In this document: positions 15,967-26,323 of the stretch, in pieces
How positions within the stretch are numbered: the stretch's first letter is position 1
How the letters are laid out: the number at the start of each line of letters is the position of its first letter
The notes under the pieces: generated by a model
Seen by the model: only the letters and a program-made list of their open reading frames with translations
What the model was told of the DNA's origin: nothing
The model's database searches: none
Source: Clostridiales bacterium
Lineage (GTDB): Bacteria; Bacillota; Clostridia; Lachnospirales; CAG-274
Assembly: GCA_018371275.1 (NCBI GenBank)
Contig: JAHALF010000002.1
Location: 1-64,000 of the forward strand
Direction: 5' to 3'
Length of the DNA stretch: 64,000 nt
Position numbers and translations under genes: made by a program

Positions 15967-18744
15967 TTAAATCTTTTTTACACTTAAAAATATATTTTTA
16001 CATAAATTTATATCATCTTTATTACCTAGTGTACATATATTATTAGTATTTAAACTATCTTTAATTACTTTAAAATAATTTTTTATATCATTAATATCAG
16101 TATTTAAGACTTGTTGCCTTTGTTCATATAATTCTTTTTCATCTAACCCTTTAAAGTATCTACTCATAGCAACTTGATTTATTTCATAATCTTTCATTGG
16201 TCTATCTAATATGTTTATAGTTCCTATTTTATACATATGAAGCTCTTTTTCACTAATATTTAAATCTTTTAAATAATCTGATATTTTATTAAAATTATTA
16301 TATGTTTTTAAAATATTAGGGTCACTATAAGAATTTAAAACAACAAGTCCACTATCTGATATTGACATATCTCCCCCATAAGCCCCACCTTCTGTTCTTA
16401 TTTTATACCATATATAATCACTTTGTACTATTCTTTTTAAAACACTTAAATATCCAGTATATTTAAAGTTATCCCTATCTAAAAACATTACTTTTGTATT
16501 ATAATTAACATCTGATGGTATATAAAAGGCTTCATTTTTTATATCTAAAAATCCTTTTTCTATTTTATTTATTATTCTTTTATTATTGTTAAATAATGAT
16601 AACTTTTCAATACTTTTAATACCCATTTGTTTAACATCTTTATTGCAAGCTATACCAAAATATATATTGTTTATATTTAAAATATTATCTTTTATAAACA
16701 GTAAATTTTCTATTATATTATCTATATTTTTATCTATATTTTTACATAAATCCTTTAACCAGTTATAAAACTCTATACCCTCTACATTTTCTATATATAA
16801 ACTTTTTTCACATATATAACTTTTTGCTCGTTTTATAGAATATTGTTTAGGGTCTTTTAATATATCTAACTCACATTTATATAAAAACTCTAATATAAAA
16901 CTTTTTACTTTCTCCTTGTTATTAAATAATGTATTTTCAAATATTTCATTTATTATATAAAATGCCTGTTCTATATTTTTATTTAAAATTCTGGCTGAAA
17001 AACCCAATGTATTAAAAAATTTATTACCTTTTAATGATACAACACCATTATATGTACTAGCTCCACCTATTAATATATTTATAGACTGCTCTAAATTTTC
17101 ACTTGTATAATTTTTAGTATGTAATTTACCCAATAAATACACATATATACTTATATATTTTCCATATTTTTTACTAAAGCTAGATATATCCAAAATCATA
17201 TTAAAATATAATATTTCAGAATTTATATTATTATATATTAAAGGTCTGTTCATTACCTCTGATATTTCTGTATTAATTTTAAATATATCTTTTTCTACAT
17301 CTTCTATTTTAATAGGAGTTATTTTTTCTATATCTTCTATTTTATTAATTTCTTGTTGATATTTTATTAAGTATTCAGTATTTTCTATATAATCTCTATT
17401 ATCTATTTTTTGCTTTTTATCTGTTGGCTTTAAAATACAATAAATGGCATTACTATTATTTATTATATTATCTAATAAAAGTTCTTTAAAATCTATTTTT
17501 TTTATATCTTCTATAATGTTATCAAATTTTAGTGTTTCAAAGTCATATTTTTCATAGAGCATATTTTTAAGAAGTGTTATATTATAAAACAATCCTTTTG
17601 GCTTATATCCAAAATCCTTTTCCTTAAAATAAAACTCATTTGTAGCTATGCCACCTTCTATTAATCTTTTATCTATATTTATATTTTTTATAGTATTTTC
17701 TAATATATTTTTAAATTTTTCTATACTATCCTCTTTAGTTCCTTCTATTAATATAGTATATACAGGTTCTAACATATCATCATCTATATAACTAGTAACA
17801 TCTGTACATATTCCTTCATCTACAAGGGCCTTTTTTAATATACCCTCTTGATTTTCTGTTAATATATCTGATAAAATATCAAAAGCTATGTTTTTAACTT
17901 CGTCCTTATAAAATTTAAGCTTAAAACTAGCCTGTATATAATTTTTTTCTTCTCCTAAATCTTCATTTGTATAATAAAAATCTTCAAAAATTATAGGCTT
18001 ATCTAAATTTTTACTTTTTTCTATAATATTTATACTACTCTTATCAAACTTTGACAAATACTCTATATCTAAATAACTTAAATAATAGTCTATATCTAAA
18101 TCTCCATAAAAATAAATTATACTATTAGATGGAGTATAATATTTTTTATATGTTTTTAAAAAATCATCATATGTAAGATTAGTTATATAATTTGGGTGTC
18201 CACCAGAATCATATTCATAACCATTATTAAATAATTTTTCCTTAACTTTAAAATCTATTATAGCATCTGGTGTAGAATATGCTCCTTTCATTTCATTATA
18301 TACAACACCATTTATTCCTTTTCCATTATAGTGCCAACCCTCTTGTAAAAATATTCCTTTTTTTTCTTCTATTAATGGGAAAAATACTGCATCCAAATAA
18401 ACATCTAGCAATTTAAAATAATCTTTATCATTAGGACTAGCTACTGGATATAATGTTTTATCTGCAAAAGTTATTGCATTTAAATATGTATTTATAGTAC
18501 ATTTATCTAGTTGATTAAATGGTTCTTTTAAAGGATATTTTTTAGATCCACATAAAACACAATGTTCTAAAATATGAAAGACACCTGTATTATTTTTAGG
18601 TAATGTTCTAAAAGCTATAGAAAAAACTTTATTTTTGTCGCTATTTTTTATGTATACAATTTTTGCACCAGTTTTTATATGCTCATATAAAAATCCCTCT
18701 CCAATATTATCTATGTTTTCACTTTTTAATAAATTATATATCAT
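15967..18744 (-). CDS. M16C-family zinc metalloprotease (presequence-protease type)
   Basis: A large inverzincin peptidase of 925 residues. The inverted zinc motif HILEH (residues 57-61) sits in the family signature FHILEHCVLCGSKKYPLKEPF, and a downstream NEMKGAYS carries the third ligand glutamate. The C-terminal half holds the second, non-catalytic homologous half with RTEGGAYGGDMS. Family members degrade peptides up to about 70 residues. A ribosome site AGGAG precedes the ATG, directly after the hairpin that ends the upstream TPR gene. No signal peptide is seen, so it is probably cytoplasmic. Confidence 0.9.
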   Translation of the reverse strand: MIYNLLKSENIDNIGEGFLYEHIKTGAKIVYIKNSDKNKVFSIAFRTLPKNNTGVFHILEHCVLCGSKKYPLKEPFNQLDKCTINTYLNAITFADKTLYPVASPNDKDYFKLLDVYLDAVFFPLIEEKKGIFLQEGWHYNGKGINGVVYNEMKGAYSTPDAIIDFKVKEKLFNNGYEYDSGGHPNYITNLTYDDFLKTYKKYYTPSNSIIYFYGDLDIDYYLSYLDIEYLSKFDKSSINIIEKSKNLDKPIIFEDFYYTNEDLGEEKNYIQASFKLKFYKDEVKNIAFDILSDILTENQEGILKKALVDEGICTDVTSYIDDDMLEPVYTILIEGTKEDSIEKFKNILENTIKNINIDKRLIEGGIATNEFYFKEKDFGYKPKGLFYNITLLKNMLYEKYDFETLKFDNIIEDIKKIDFKELLLDNIINNSNAIYCILKPTDKKQKIDNRDYIENTEYLIKYQQEINKIEDIEKITPIKIEDVEKDIFKINTEISEVMNRPLIYNNINSEILYFNMILDISSFSKKYGKYISIYVYLLGKLHTKNYTSENLEQSINILIGGASTYNGVVSLKGNKFFNTLGFSARILNKNIEQAFYIINEIFENTLFNNKEKVKSFILEFLYKCELDILKDPKQYSIKRAKSYICEKSLYIENVEGIEFYNWLKDLCKNIDKNIDNIIENLLFIKDNILNINNIYFGIACNKDVKQMGIKSIEKLSLFNNNKRIINKIEKGFLDIKNEAFYIPSDVNYNTKVMFLDRDNFKYTGYLSVLKRIVQSDYIWYKIRTEGGAYGGDMSISDSGLVVLNSYSDPNILKTYNNFNKISDYLKDLNISEKELHMYKIGTINILDRPMKDYEINQVAMSRYFKGLDEKELYEQRQQVLNTDINDIKNYFKVIKDSLNTNNICTLGNKDDINLCKNIFLSVKKI

Positions 18745-18760
18745 TTTTTCTCCTATTTTT

Positions 18761-18786
18761 AAAGCTACCGATAAATCGGTAGCTTA
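18761..18786 (-). terminator. Hairpin between the TPR gene and the M16C protease
   Basis: A perfect 11-base stem (arms 18762-18772 and 18775-18785) starts one base after the TPR stop codon. The T run on the minus strand is weak, so it may be an incomplete terminator or a processing hairpin that lowers protease expression. Confidence 0.55.
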
Positions 18787-19908
18787 TTAATTAATTTTAT
18801 TTTTTGCACTATTATATTCTTTTAATTGTTGCTCACTAAATCCATTAGAATTTATACTATCTATTACATTTTTGGCTTCCGTCTTCTTACCATCTTTATA
18901 TAAAGTCAAAGCCTCATCTATTTTTTTATAATTAGCATCTATATTATCTTTATCTATGTATACTTGTAATTGTTTCTTTATTTCTTCATTTTGCTGTTTT
19001 AATACTTTTATATCTTCATCTTTTTGTAGAATAATATTACTTTCTTCATCTTTAATATCACTTATTTTATTATTTAATTGCTCTATTTCTAAGGATTTTT
19101 TATTTACATACTCTGGTATAAACAAAAAATACATACACAAACTACATAATACTATTCCAAATATAAAAGAAAATATAACTATAAAACTATTATTATTAAT
19201 ATTTACTTTACTATCCTCTTCATCTTCATCAATAGTTTTTACCATACCATTATACGTATATTCTTCTGATAAAACTTCTTTTTTATTTTTCTTATTTTTA
19301 GATTCTATTTCTTCTAAATATCTTAATGCAATTTTATTGTCTTTATCTAATAATAATACCTTATTTGAAATTTTTAATGCTCTTTTGTATTTTCTTTGTA
19401 TTATATAGCAAAAAGATAATAAATTCATAGCATCTATAAAGTTAGGATTTATACTTAAAGATTTTTTTAGCCTTATAACAGCTAAATCATCATCTCTATG
19501 TTTTAAATATTTTATGGCCTGATTATATAACCTAACGGAATCATCTAATTTTTCAAATATTCTTATATTTTTATTAAAGATATCCAAATAATAAAAAGCT
19601 TTATTATTTTTATTTTGGTTAATATTTGAACTTAATACCCATTGCTTAACTGCATCTCCTAATCTCCCTGTCTGATAATATAATAGTCCTAATAAATTTC
19701 TAGCTTCTATATTATTTTTATTAAAGCATAAGCTTTTTTCTATCAAACATATAGCATTAGAAAAGTCTTTTTGTTTAGCTTTCTGTAATGCCTCATTATA
19801 AAGCCTTACAGATATATTAAAAATTTTATTTAAAACATAGGCATTTTCATTGCATCTTGGACATATATGGCTATTTTTTACTATAATCCCACATATAGGA
19901 CACTTCAT
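18787..19908 (-). CDS. Zinc-ribbon, TPR and membrane-anchored protein
   Basis: Residues 1-20 hold two CxxC knuckles (C3, C6, C16, C19) of a short zinc ribbon. Residues about 30-205 contain TPR repeats (ARNLLGLLYYQTGRLGDAVKQW, AMNLLSFCYIIQRKYKRALK). A membrane helix lies at about 243-265, followed by a glutamate-rich coiled coil and a further TPR-like tail. This architecture fits a membrane-bound scaffold with its TPRs in the cytoplasm. No enzymatic motif is seen and the role is unknown. A 46-residue ORF precedes it by 6 bases. Confidence 0.75.
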   Translation of the reverse strand: MKCPICGIIVKNSHICPRCNENAYVLNKIFNISVRLYNEALQKAKQKDFSNAICLIEKSLCFNKNNIEARNLLGLLYYQTGRLGDAVKQWVLSSNINQNKNNKAFYYLDIFNKNIRIFEKLDDSVRLYNQAIKYLKHRDDDLAVIRLKKSLSINPNFIDAMNLLSFCYIIQRKYKRALKISNKVLLLDKDNKIALRYLEEIESKNKKNKKEVLSEEYTYNGMVKTIDEDEEDSKVNINNNSFIVIFSFIFGIVLCSLCMYFLFIPEYVNKKSLEIEQLNNKISDIKDEESNIILQKDEDIKVLKQQNEEIKKQLQVYIDKDNIDANYKKIDEALTLYKDGKKTEAKNVIDSINSNGFSEQQLKEYNSAKNKIN

Positions 19909-19914
19909 TTTAAG

Positions 19915-20055
19915 CTAACCCCTATCTCTATCTTTTGTTATTTCCTTAATAATATCTATTATGTCATATATTTCATCATTTGTAAGAGAATCTTCTATAT
20001 CATCTATTTCAACAATTGGTTTAAATTTTAAAATTTCTTCATTAAAATTAATCAT
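19915..20055 (-). CDS. 46-residue acidic protein of unknown function
   Basis: ATG with AGGAG (AAAAGGAGTTTTT) upstream starts a frame encoding an acidic helical peptide, MINFNEEILKFKPIV followed by two acidic helices and KEITKDRDRG. It ends 6 bases before the TPR gene and its stop region carries that gene's own ribosome site, so the pair is probably co-translated. The ORF has good spacing and amino acid composition, but the family is not recognised; it could be spurious. Confidence 0.5.
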   Translation of the reverse strand: MINFNEEILKFKPIVEIDDIEDSLTNDEIYDIIDIIKEITKDRDRG

Positions 20056-20107
20056 AAAAACTCCTTTTATTAATAATTTTAACACTAAAATATAATAATA
20101 TCAATTA

Positions 20108-21565
20108 CTAATTTGTATTTTCACAAATATTTTCATCTTTTTTAAATTGGTTGTTTAACTTTTTAGTTGTAATAATAAATAAAGTTATTGTTGTAAATGC
20201 TGCTATAAAATCTGATATAGGTTCAGCTAAAAATATTGCAAATACCTTATTCTCCAAACTCATAGGCAATATGCTTTGTTGTATATTTGTTAAAATATTA
20301 TCTGGAATAGCTATTGGTAAAATATAGATAAGCGGTATTAATAATATTATTTTTCTAAGAAGAGCTAAAAACAATGACACTTTAGCTTGGCCAAGGGCAA
20401 CAAAAACTTGTTGACAAGCAAATTGAGCCCCCATTATAAATACTGAAAACATATATATAGTTAAAGATACTTTGGCATATTCCATAATTGGATTATCTTC
20501 TTTAGCAAATATACCTATAAAAAATTGTGGTGTTATAATACATAAAAGCCAAATTATAGAAGTGAACAACACAGAAATACCAATTGTTAAATTATATGTT
20601 TTCTTTACTCTATCAATTTTACCAGCACCATAATTAAAACTTATAATAGGCTGTGAGCCTTGACCTATACCCATAGCTATTAAATTAACACATTGCATAA
20701 CTGTAGCAAGTATAGTCATAGTACCTACTGCTATATCTCCACCATATTTTTTTAGTGAAGAATTAAATGCTATATTTAAAAGACTTTCTGTACTTTGCAT
20801 TATAAAAGGAGATATTCCTAAAAGTAATATAGGTACCATTACTGATTTTTTTAGCTTAAAATATTTTCTTTTTATTTTTATTTTTGTTTTATTAGATTTT
20901 GTTAAAAATCTTAAAACCCATATAGCTGAAACAGCTTGAGATATAACTGTTGCTAAAGCTGCTCCAATAACACCAAGTCCAAATATTTTTATAAATATAA
21001 AATCAAATACTATATTAAGACCTGCACCTATTAGTATAGTTTTCATACCTATACTAGCAAATCCTTGACAATTAATAAATGGATTTAATCCTAAAGCTAT
21101 CTGAACAAATATAGTTCCTACAACATAAATATTTGTGTATTGTTTAGCATAAGGTAGCGTTTGTTCGCTGGCACCAAACATTAATAACAACTTTTCATTA
21201 AATATTAAGAAAAATAATGTTAAAACTACTGATATAAAAACAAGACTTATAAAACAATTACTAAGTATTTCTTCTGCATCATCATAATCATTTTGGCCCA
21301 TCTTTATAGCTGCTCGTGGAGAACCACCCATACCTATTAAAGAAGCAAAAGCTGATATTAACATTATTATAGGAAAAGCAACACCTACACCAGTTAATGC
21401 CAAAGTACCTATATCTGGTATTCCAGATATAAACATCCTATCCACTATATTATAAAGTAAATTTACTATTTGAGCTATAACAGCTGGTACTACCATTTTA
21501 ACTAAAAGCTTACCAATTCTTTCATTAGCTAATGGATTGTTTTTATTGTTATTTATACTTTCCAA
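20108..21565 (-). CDS. MATE-family multidrug/Na+ antiporter (first copy)
   Basis: A 12-helix transporter with the MATE pattern: two homologous halves, with GTLALTGVGVAFPIIM and MATE-type GIGQGSQPIISFNYGAG loops. The ORF opens upstream, but AAGGAG overlaps a GTG and stands 8 bases before a TTG, so TTG at 21565 is the likely start, giving 485 residues. Substrates are typically cationic drugs or metabolites. It overlaps the HAD phosphatase end and is the last gene of the tsaE-tsaB-rimI-Lon-HAD-MATE run. Confidence 0.88.
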   Translation of the reverse strand: MESINNNKNNPLANERIGKLLVKMVVPAVIAQIVNLLYNIVDRMFISGIPDIGTLALTGVGVAFPIIMLISAFASLIGMGGSPRAAIKMGQNDYDDAEEILSNCFISLVFISVVLTLFFLIFNEKLLLMFGASEQTLPYAKQYTNIYVVGTIFVQIALGLNPFINCQGFASIGMKTILIGAGLNIVFDFIFIKIFGLGVIGAALATVISQAVSAIWVLRFLTKSNKTKIKIKRKYFKLKKSVMVPILLLGISPFIMQSTESLLNIAFNSSLKKYGGDIAVGTMTILATVMQCVNLIAMGIGQGSQPIISFNYGAGKIDRVKKTYNLTIGISVLFTSIIWLLCIITPQFFIGIFAKEDNPIMEYAKVSLTIYMFSVFIMGAQFACQQVFVALGQAKVSLFLALLRKIILLIPLIYILPIAIPDNILTNIQQSILPMSLENKVFAIFLAEPISDFIAAFTTITLFIITTKKLNNQFKKDENICENTN

Positions 21566-21570
21566 TTTTA

Positions 21571-22227
21571 TCACTCCTTAATACTTTCTAAAAAATTAAT
21601 AGCTTGTTCATAACTATCTATTTTTGTTAATATCTTGTCTTCTGTATCATCATATGTGTCATCTATATCAATTACCATTATAACATCACAGCCTGCACTA
21701 TGTCCTGCCCATATACCATTTCTAGAATCTTCAAAAACTAAAGCTTCTTTTGGGCTTATTCCTAACCTTTTACAAACTTCTAAATAAATATCTGGAGAAG
21801 GTTTTCCATTTTCTATCATATCTCCACATATTATTTCGTCAAAGTATTTATATAAATCAACCTCTTTTAAATAATTTATTGCTATATCTTTTATTGTAGA
21901 TGTTGCAAGAGCAATTTTAATATTATTACTTTTTATATATTTTAAAAAATCTTCTATTCCATCTTTAACTGGTATACCATCTTTTAATATATACTCATCT
22001 TTCAACTGCTCCCTACGTCCTCTTATTTTATAAAAATCTAAATCTGTTCCAAACATTTTTTCAAAAATCTCTTTTATAACACTTATAGTACCACCTCTCA
22101 TTTTTGATAAATGCTTATTTTCTATACATATATTAAATTCTTTTCCTGCCTCTTGCCAACATCTCATTAAAAGTTTCTCGGTATCTAATACAACACCATC
22201 CATATCAAATATAATAGCCTTATACAT
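21571..22227 (-). CDS. HAD-family phosphatase, beta-phosphoglucomutase-like
   Basis: A phosphatase/phosphomutase of the HAD subfamily I. Motif I FDMDGVVLDT, motif II SNNIKIALATST, motif III with K, and motif IV EDSRNGIWAG are all present, as is the small helical cap. The 218-residue size and the cap fit beta-PGM-like enzymes acting on a sugar phosphate. The substrate is not predictable from sequence. It is followed without a gap by the MATE pump and preceded by the Lon-like protease. Confidence 0.88.
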   Translation of the reverse strand: MYKAIIFDMDGVVLDTEKLLMRCWQEAGKEFNICIENKHLSKMRGGTISVIKEIFEKMFGTDLDFYKIRGRREQLKDEYILKDGIPVKDGIEDFLKYIKSNNIKIALATSTIKDIAINYLKEVDLYKYFDEIICGDMIENGKPSPDIYLEVCKRLGISPKEALVFEDSRNGIWAGHSAGCDVIMVIDIDDTYDDTEDKILTKIDSYEQAINFLESIKE

Positions 22228-22241
22228 AATTAGCCCCCCAA

Positions 22242-24629
22242 TTATTGTTCATTGCCCTTTTTATAAAAATATTGTAATTTTTTCATAACTTTAAAATGTA
22301 TACTGTCTTTTGTAAATGTATTATTTTTATTTTTCTTACCTGCCTTTTCCCCCATTAAAATATATATGCCCTCATCTATAGTTTTTATAGGATATATATG
22401 AAAATTTCCATTTTTAACAGATTCTATAACTTCATCTTTCAAACATAGATCTTTTACATTTTGCATTGGTATTAAAACACCTTGTTTACCTGTTAACCCT
22501 CTTTTGATACATATATCAAAAAAACCCTCTATTTTTTCATTAACACCACCTATAGGTTGTATTTCACCCATTTGATTTACACTACCAGTAACAGCGATAC
22601 CTTGTTTAATTGGCATATCCGAAAGACTTGATATTATAGCATAAAGTTCTGTACTAGATGCACTATCCCCATCTATTCCATTATAATTTTGCTCAAAACA
22701 TATTCTACAAGACAAACTTAATGGAAACAAATTAGCATAAGTTTTTCCAAGATAACCAGCTATCACTTGAACACCCTTGTTATGTATATTACCACTCATA
22801 TCAGCCTCTTTTTCTATATTTACAATACCAGCCTTACCAACATATGTAGTAGCAGTTATCTTAATAGGCTTTCCAAAGCTATAACTACCATAATCTAAAA
22901 CAGACAATCCATTTATTTGCCCTATTTCCTCACCATCTGTCTTTATCATTATATCATTTTCTAATATCATATCTTCATATTTTTTTTCGTAAAGATTAAT
23001 AAAGTCTATTTTTTTATCTATTGCCTTTTTAATGTATTTTTCACAAATAATATTTGCATTATCAAGCTTTGCCCATGCATTTGCTTCTATTAAAATCTCT
23101 GTTATAGTATTAAATTTTGTACTGAGTTTATCCTTCCTCCCAGCTAAACGTATAATATATTCTATTAAAATTTTAATAGCTGTTTTATCAAATTTTAAGC
23201 TATTTTCCCGTTTTTCAAAATTTCTTATAAATTTTATTATATCAGTAATATTTTCTTCATTATTATCCATTTCATAGTCAAATATAGAATGTATCTTAAA
23301 AAACTTTAAAAAATCCTCCTCATATTCAGACAAAATATCATAATAATAACTAGACCCTATAAGTATTACTTTTAGATTAATTTTAATAGGTTCTGGTTTT
23401 ATAGTATTAATAGCTATACCACCTAATTGGTGCTCTTTTAAGGGCTCTATACAAAGTTCACCTGTTTTTAAAATTCTTATAATTGTTTCTAAAGAGTATG
23501 CATTTTTTAAAATATCATCAACATGTAAAATTAAGTATCCCCCATTTGCTTTATGAAGTATACCACCTTTTATCTTCATATAATCTGTTACAAAATTTCC
23601 AAGTTCATTTTCAAATTCTACTTCACCTACTAGATTTATATAACTTGGGTTATAATTTATAACAACTGGTGCACCTTTAAGATTACTATTGTCTACTATA
23701 AGATTTACTTTATACTTAACAAAAAATTCTTCATCATTTTTCTTATTTAAAAGAGGTAAAATAGACATATTTTCATCTTCTTCTATATCCTCTTCTAAAA
23801 AATTATCTATATTCTCTATAATATCCTCTTTAAGTGCTTTTAAATATTCTGTAACACCTTTATTATCTTTATATTTAGATTGTATTGCACTTATATAATG
23901 CCCAATAGTAAATAAACTTAAGTTATATTCTATATTTTCTATATCTTTTTTAGTATCTTTTTCTATATTTCTTATAAGTTTCATTGTCTGAATAGCATCT
24001 TCTTGCAATTCATCAGATTTTTTACTTATAATTTCTTTTTCATCTTCATTTAAATCTTCATATTCTTCTTCAGATATAGTTTCCCCATCTATAATGGGCA
24101 TAAAATATATCCCTGTATTGGAATTTTTTATACCAAAATCTTTTGATTTAGCAAGATCTGTTATTTGCTTTATAATTTCATCTCTCTTTACATTGTACTC
24201 TTTAACTATTTTATTTTTTTCTTCTTCGTGCTCTTTAGATGAAAAAGCCTTTGGTATTTCTACACTAAGAGTATATATAAAATCATCTATCTCTTGTTTA
24301 AATTCTTTTCCAAGACCTGCCTCTAAAAATAAGGCCTTAGGACATTTAGGATTTTCAAAATTATATACATACACTAAATCATCTGGAGTTTTTTCATTAA
24401 TGGCATATTTTTCGGCATATTTTTTAGAAAATGTAGTTTTGCCAGATCCAACAGGTCCACTAACATATATATTATAACCTTTGTTTTTTATATTAAGCCC
24501 AAATTCTAAAGATTCTATTGCCTTACTTTGACCTACTATATTATCATCTGGCTGTATATTCTCAAGTTTTTCTATTAACTTTATATCACATACACTTTTT
24601 AAATCTTTATATTTAAGTTCTTTAACCAT
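22242..24629 (-). CDS. Lon-like ATP-dependent serine protease (AAA_32/LonB type)
   Basis: A single-chain AAA+ protease of 795 residues. A Walker A SGPVGSGKTTFS lies at about residues 57-68. The central part carries long helical insertions. The C-terminal Lon protease domain (about 560-770) has the Ser of DGDSASSTE and the Lys of GVNEKIEG, the catalytic Ser-Lys dyad. This AAA_32 (COG1067) family is distinct from classical Lon and has an unusual AAA module. Members degrade misfolded or regulatory proteins. It sits between rimI and the HAD gene in one operon. Confidence 0.88.
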   Translation of the reverse strand: MVKELKYKDLKSVCDIKLIEKLENIQPDDNIVGQSKAIESLEFGLNIKNKGYNIYVSGPVGSGKTTFSKKYAEKYAINEKTPDDLVYVYNFENPKCPKALFLEAGLGKEFKQEIDDFIYTLSVEIPKAFSSKEHEEEKNKIVKEYNVKRDEIIKQITDLAKSKDFGIKNSNTGIYFMPIIDGETISEEEYEDLNEDEKEIISKKSDELQEDAIQTMKLIRNIEKDTKKDIENIEYNLSLFTIGHYISAIQSKYKDNKGVTEYLKALKEDIIENIDNFLEEDIEEDENMSILPLLNKKNDEEFFVKYKVNLIVDNSNLKGAPVVINYNPSYINLVGEVEFENELGNFVTDYMKIKGGILHKANGGYLILHVDDILKNAYSLETIIRILKTGELCIEPLKEHQLGGIAINTIKPEPIKINLKVILIGSSYYYDILSEYEEDFLKFFKIHSIFDYEMDNNEENITDIIKFIRNFEKRENSLKFDKTAIKILIEYIIRLAGRKDKLSTKFNTITEILIEANAWAKLDNANIICEKYIKKAIDKKIDFINLYEKKYEDMILENDIMIKTDGEEIGQINGLSVLDYGSYSFGKPIKITATTYVGKAGIVNIEKEADMSGNIHNKGVQVIAGYLGKTYANLFPLSLSCRICFEQNYNGIDGDSASSTELYAIISSLSDMPIKQGIAVTGSVNQMGEIQPIGGVNEKIEGFFDICIKRGLTGKQGVLIPMQNVKDLCLKDEVIESVKNGNFHIYPIKTIDEGIYILMGEKAGKKNKNNTFTKDSIHFKVMKKLQYFYKKGNEQ

Positions 24630-24655
24630 ATTAATCCCTCCAGTCTACTTTATGG

Positions 24656-25096
24656 TTATAGATTTTTCCACATTATAATAGCATCCTCTTTGTTGTCTTC
24701 GTAATATTCTTTTCTTATACCTTCCATAATAAATCCATTTTTTTTATATAAATTTTTTGCTATATCATTACTAACTCTAACCTCAAGAGTTATTCCTATC
24801 ATTTCTTTTTCTTTTGCTATATCTATAAAAGCCCCTATTATTTTACTTCCTACTCCTTTTCCCCTGTATTCTTTTTTAACAGCAACATTAGTAATATGTC
24901 CTTCATTTATAACGTGCCACATACCACCATATCCTATTATTTCATTATCTTTTTTTGCAACTATATAAATAGCCATTTTATTTTTAGTAAGTTCATCATA
25001 AAAAGCCTTTTCACTCCAAGGTATAGAAAAACTGTCTTCTTCTATTTTATGTACATCTTTTATATGCTCTGTTGTCATTTTAAAAATTTTTATCAT
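24656..25096 (-). CDS. rimI: Ribosomal protein S18 N-acetyltransferase
   Basis: A GNAT acetyltransferase of 146 residues. The acetyl-CoA loop KKEYRGKGVGSKII and the hydrophobic GITLEVRVSNDIAKNLYKKNGF motif, including the RVSN catalytic region and a C-terminal Y, match RimI. It overlaps tsaB by one base (TAATG) and lies in the usual tsaE-tsaB-rimI order. RimI modifies the N-terminal alanine of S18. Confidence 0.9.
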   Translation of the reverse strand: MIKIFKMTTEHIKDVHKIEEDSFSIPWSEKAFYDELTKNKMAIYIVAKKDNEIIGYGGMWHVINEGHITNVAVKKEYRGKGVGSKIIGAFIDIAKEKEMIGITLEVRVSNDIAKNLYKKNGFIMEGIRKEYYEDNKEDAIIMWKNL

Positions 25097-25797
25097 TACC
25101 TCTTATTCCTTTCCTCTAATTCCCTTTCAGCTTGAGGTTTTCTAAGATATTCTATTTCTAAGTAGTTATAATCAACATATTTTTGTTCTTTTTCATATAA
25201 AAAGGCAAGACTAGCTAACGAACTTGCCTTTTGAACATTTAAAGACATTGGAGCAAAATTTTCTTTCTTAAAATATTCTTCTATAATAGATTTATAAGCT
25301 ATAGCACCATCTCCTAAAAAAATAGGGTCTAAATCATTAGATAATATATAATCTAACAATTGCTTTATAGTTGTTGCACACTCATCTAAAATAGGTGTTA
25401 TTATACCATTTTGATTTTTATATATACCAGTGAAAACTCTTTCTGCTTTAGCATCTATAATAGGCACAATAAATCTATTATTATCCATTATATTATAAGC
25501 CATAGTTTCTAATGTCGATATTGGTATTATTTTTTTATTAAGACTATGTGCCATAGCCTTAACAGTAGCAGCACCTATCCTAAGTCCAGTAAAAGAACCA
25601 GGTCCTTTAGAAATGGCAAAATAATCTATATCAATTATATCCATTTCTAACATTTTTAAAACATTATCTACAATAGGCATAATTGTTACAGAATGATTTT
25701 GTTTATAGTTTAAATTTATTTCACATAATATTTTCTCATCATTAGCAATAGCCACAGATGCTATAAAACCACTTGTATCAATAGCTAATATCTTCAT
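25096..25797 (-). CDS. tsaB: tRNA threonylcarbamoyladenosine synthesis protein TsaB
   Basis: Partner of TsaD and TsaE in making t6A37 of ANN-decoding tRNAs. The N-terminal ASKHA-fold sequence LAIDTSGFIASVAI and the GPGSFTGLRIGAATVKAMAH motif are diagnostic, and 233 residues is normal. It overlaps tsaE by 20 bases. TsaD is not in this window, so the complex must use a copy elsewhere. Confidence 0.95.
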   Translation of the reverse strand: MKILAIDTSGFIASVAIANDEKILCEINLNYKQNHSVTIMPIVDNVLKMLEMDIIDIDYFAISKGPGSFTGLRIGAATVKAMAHSLNKKIIPISTLETMAYNIMDNNRFIVPIIDAKAERVFTGIYKNQNGIITPILDECATTIKQLLDYILSNDLDPIFLGDGAIAYKSIIEEYFKKENFAPMSLNVQKASSLASLAFLYEKEQKYVDYNYLEIEYLRKPQAERELEERNKR

Positions 25798-26218
25798 ATT
25801 TTATCACCTCTATAACTCTATAATCTTCACCCTTTTCAAGATTTTTATATATTTTTATCCATATAGCATTTTTAGGTATAATATCTTTTATAAGCTCTGC
25901 CCATTCTATAAGACAAACACCTCTACCAAAAAAATATTCCTCATAACCTATATCATATAATTCATCTATATCATTTATTCTATAAACATCAAAATGATAA
26001 AAGGGTAACCTACCATCATCGTATTGATTAACAATTGTAAATGTAGGACTTGTAATATCCTCATCTATTAAAAGCCCTTTAGAAAATCCTTTACTAAACT
26101 GTGTTTTGCCTGTGCCTAATTCTCCACAAAGACAATATATATCTCCAGCTTTTGCATTTTTAGCTATATTGTACGCTATTTCTTTTGTCTCTTTTTCACA
26201 AAAAACTTCTATTTTCAT
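25778..26218 (-). CDS. tsaE: tRNA threonylcarbamoyladenosine synthesis ATPase TsaE
   Basis: A small P-loop ATPase of the t6A pathway. The Walker A GELGTGKTQFSKG, SPTFTIVNQY and the EWAE motif (Walker B-like) are typical. The ORF opens upstream with TTG, but the ATG three codons later is preceded by AGGTTGG at a better distance, so the likely start is 26218. It is the first gene of the run ending with the MATE pump. Confidence 0.93.
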   Translation of the reverse strand: MKIEVFCEKETKEIAYNIAKNAKAGDIYCLCGELGTGKTQFSKGFSKGLLIDEDITSPTFTIVNQYDDGRLPFYHFDVYRINDIDELYDIGYEEYFFGRGVCLIEWAELIKDIIPKNAIWIKIYKNLEKGEDYRVIEVIKYEDISY

Positions 26219-26323
26219 AATGACCAACCTATATATAAATTATTAAAAATTATCTTATTGTATGTTTTTTTTATTAAAATATATTGTAAGATATTTTTAT
26301 CATTTTATCATATTTTTAATAAA

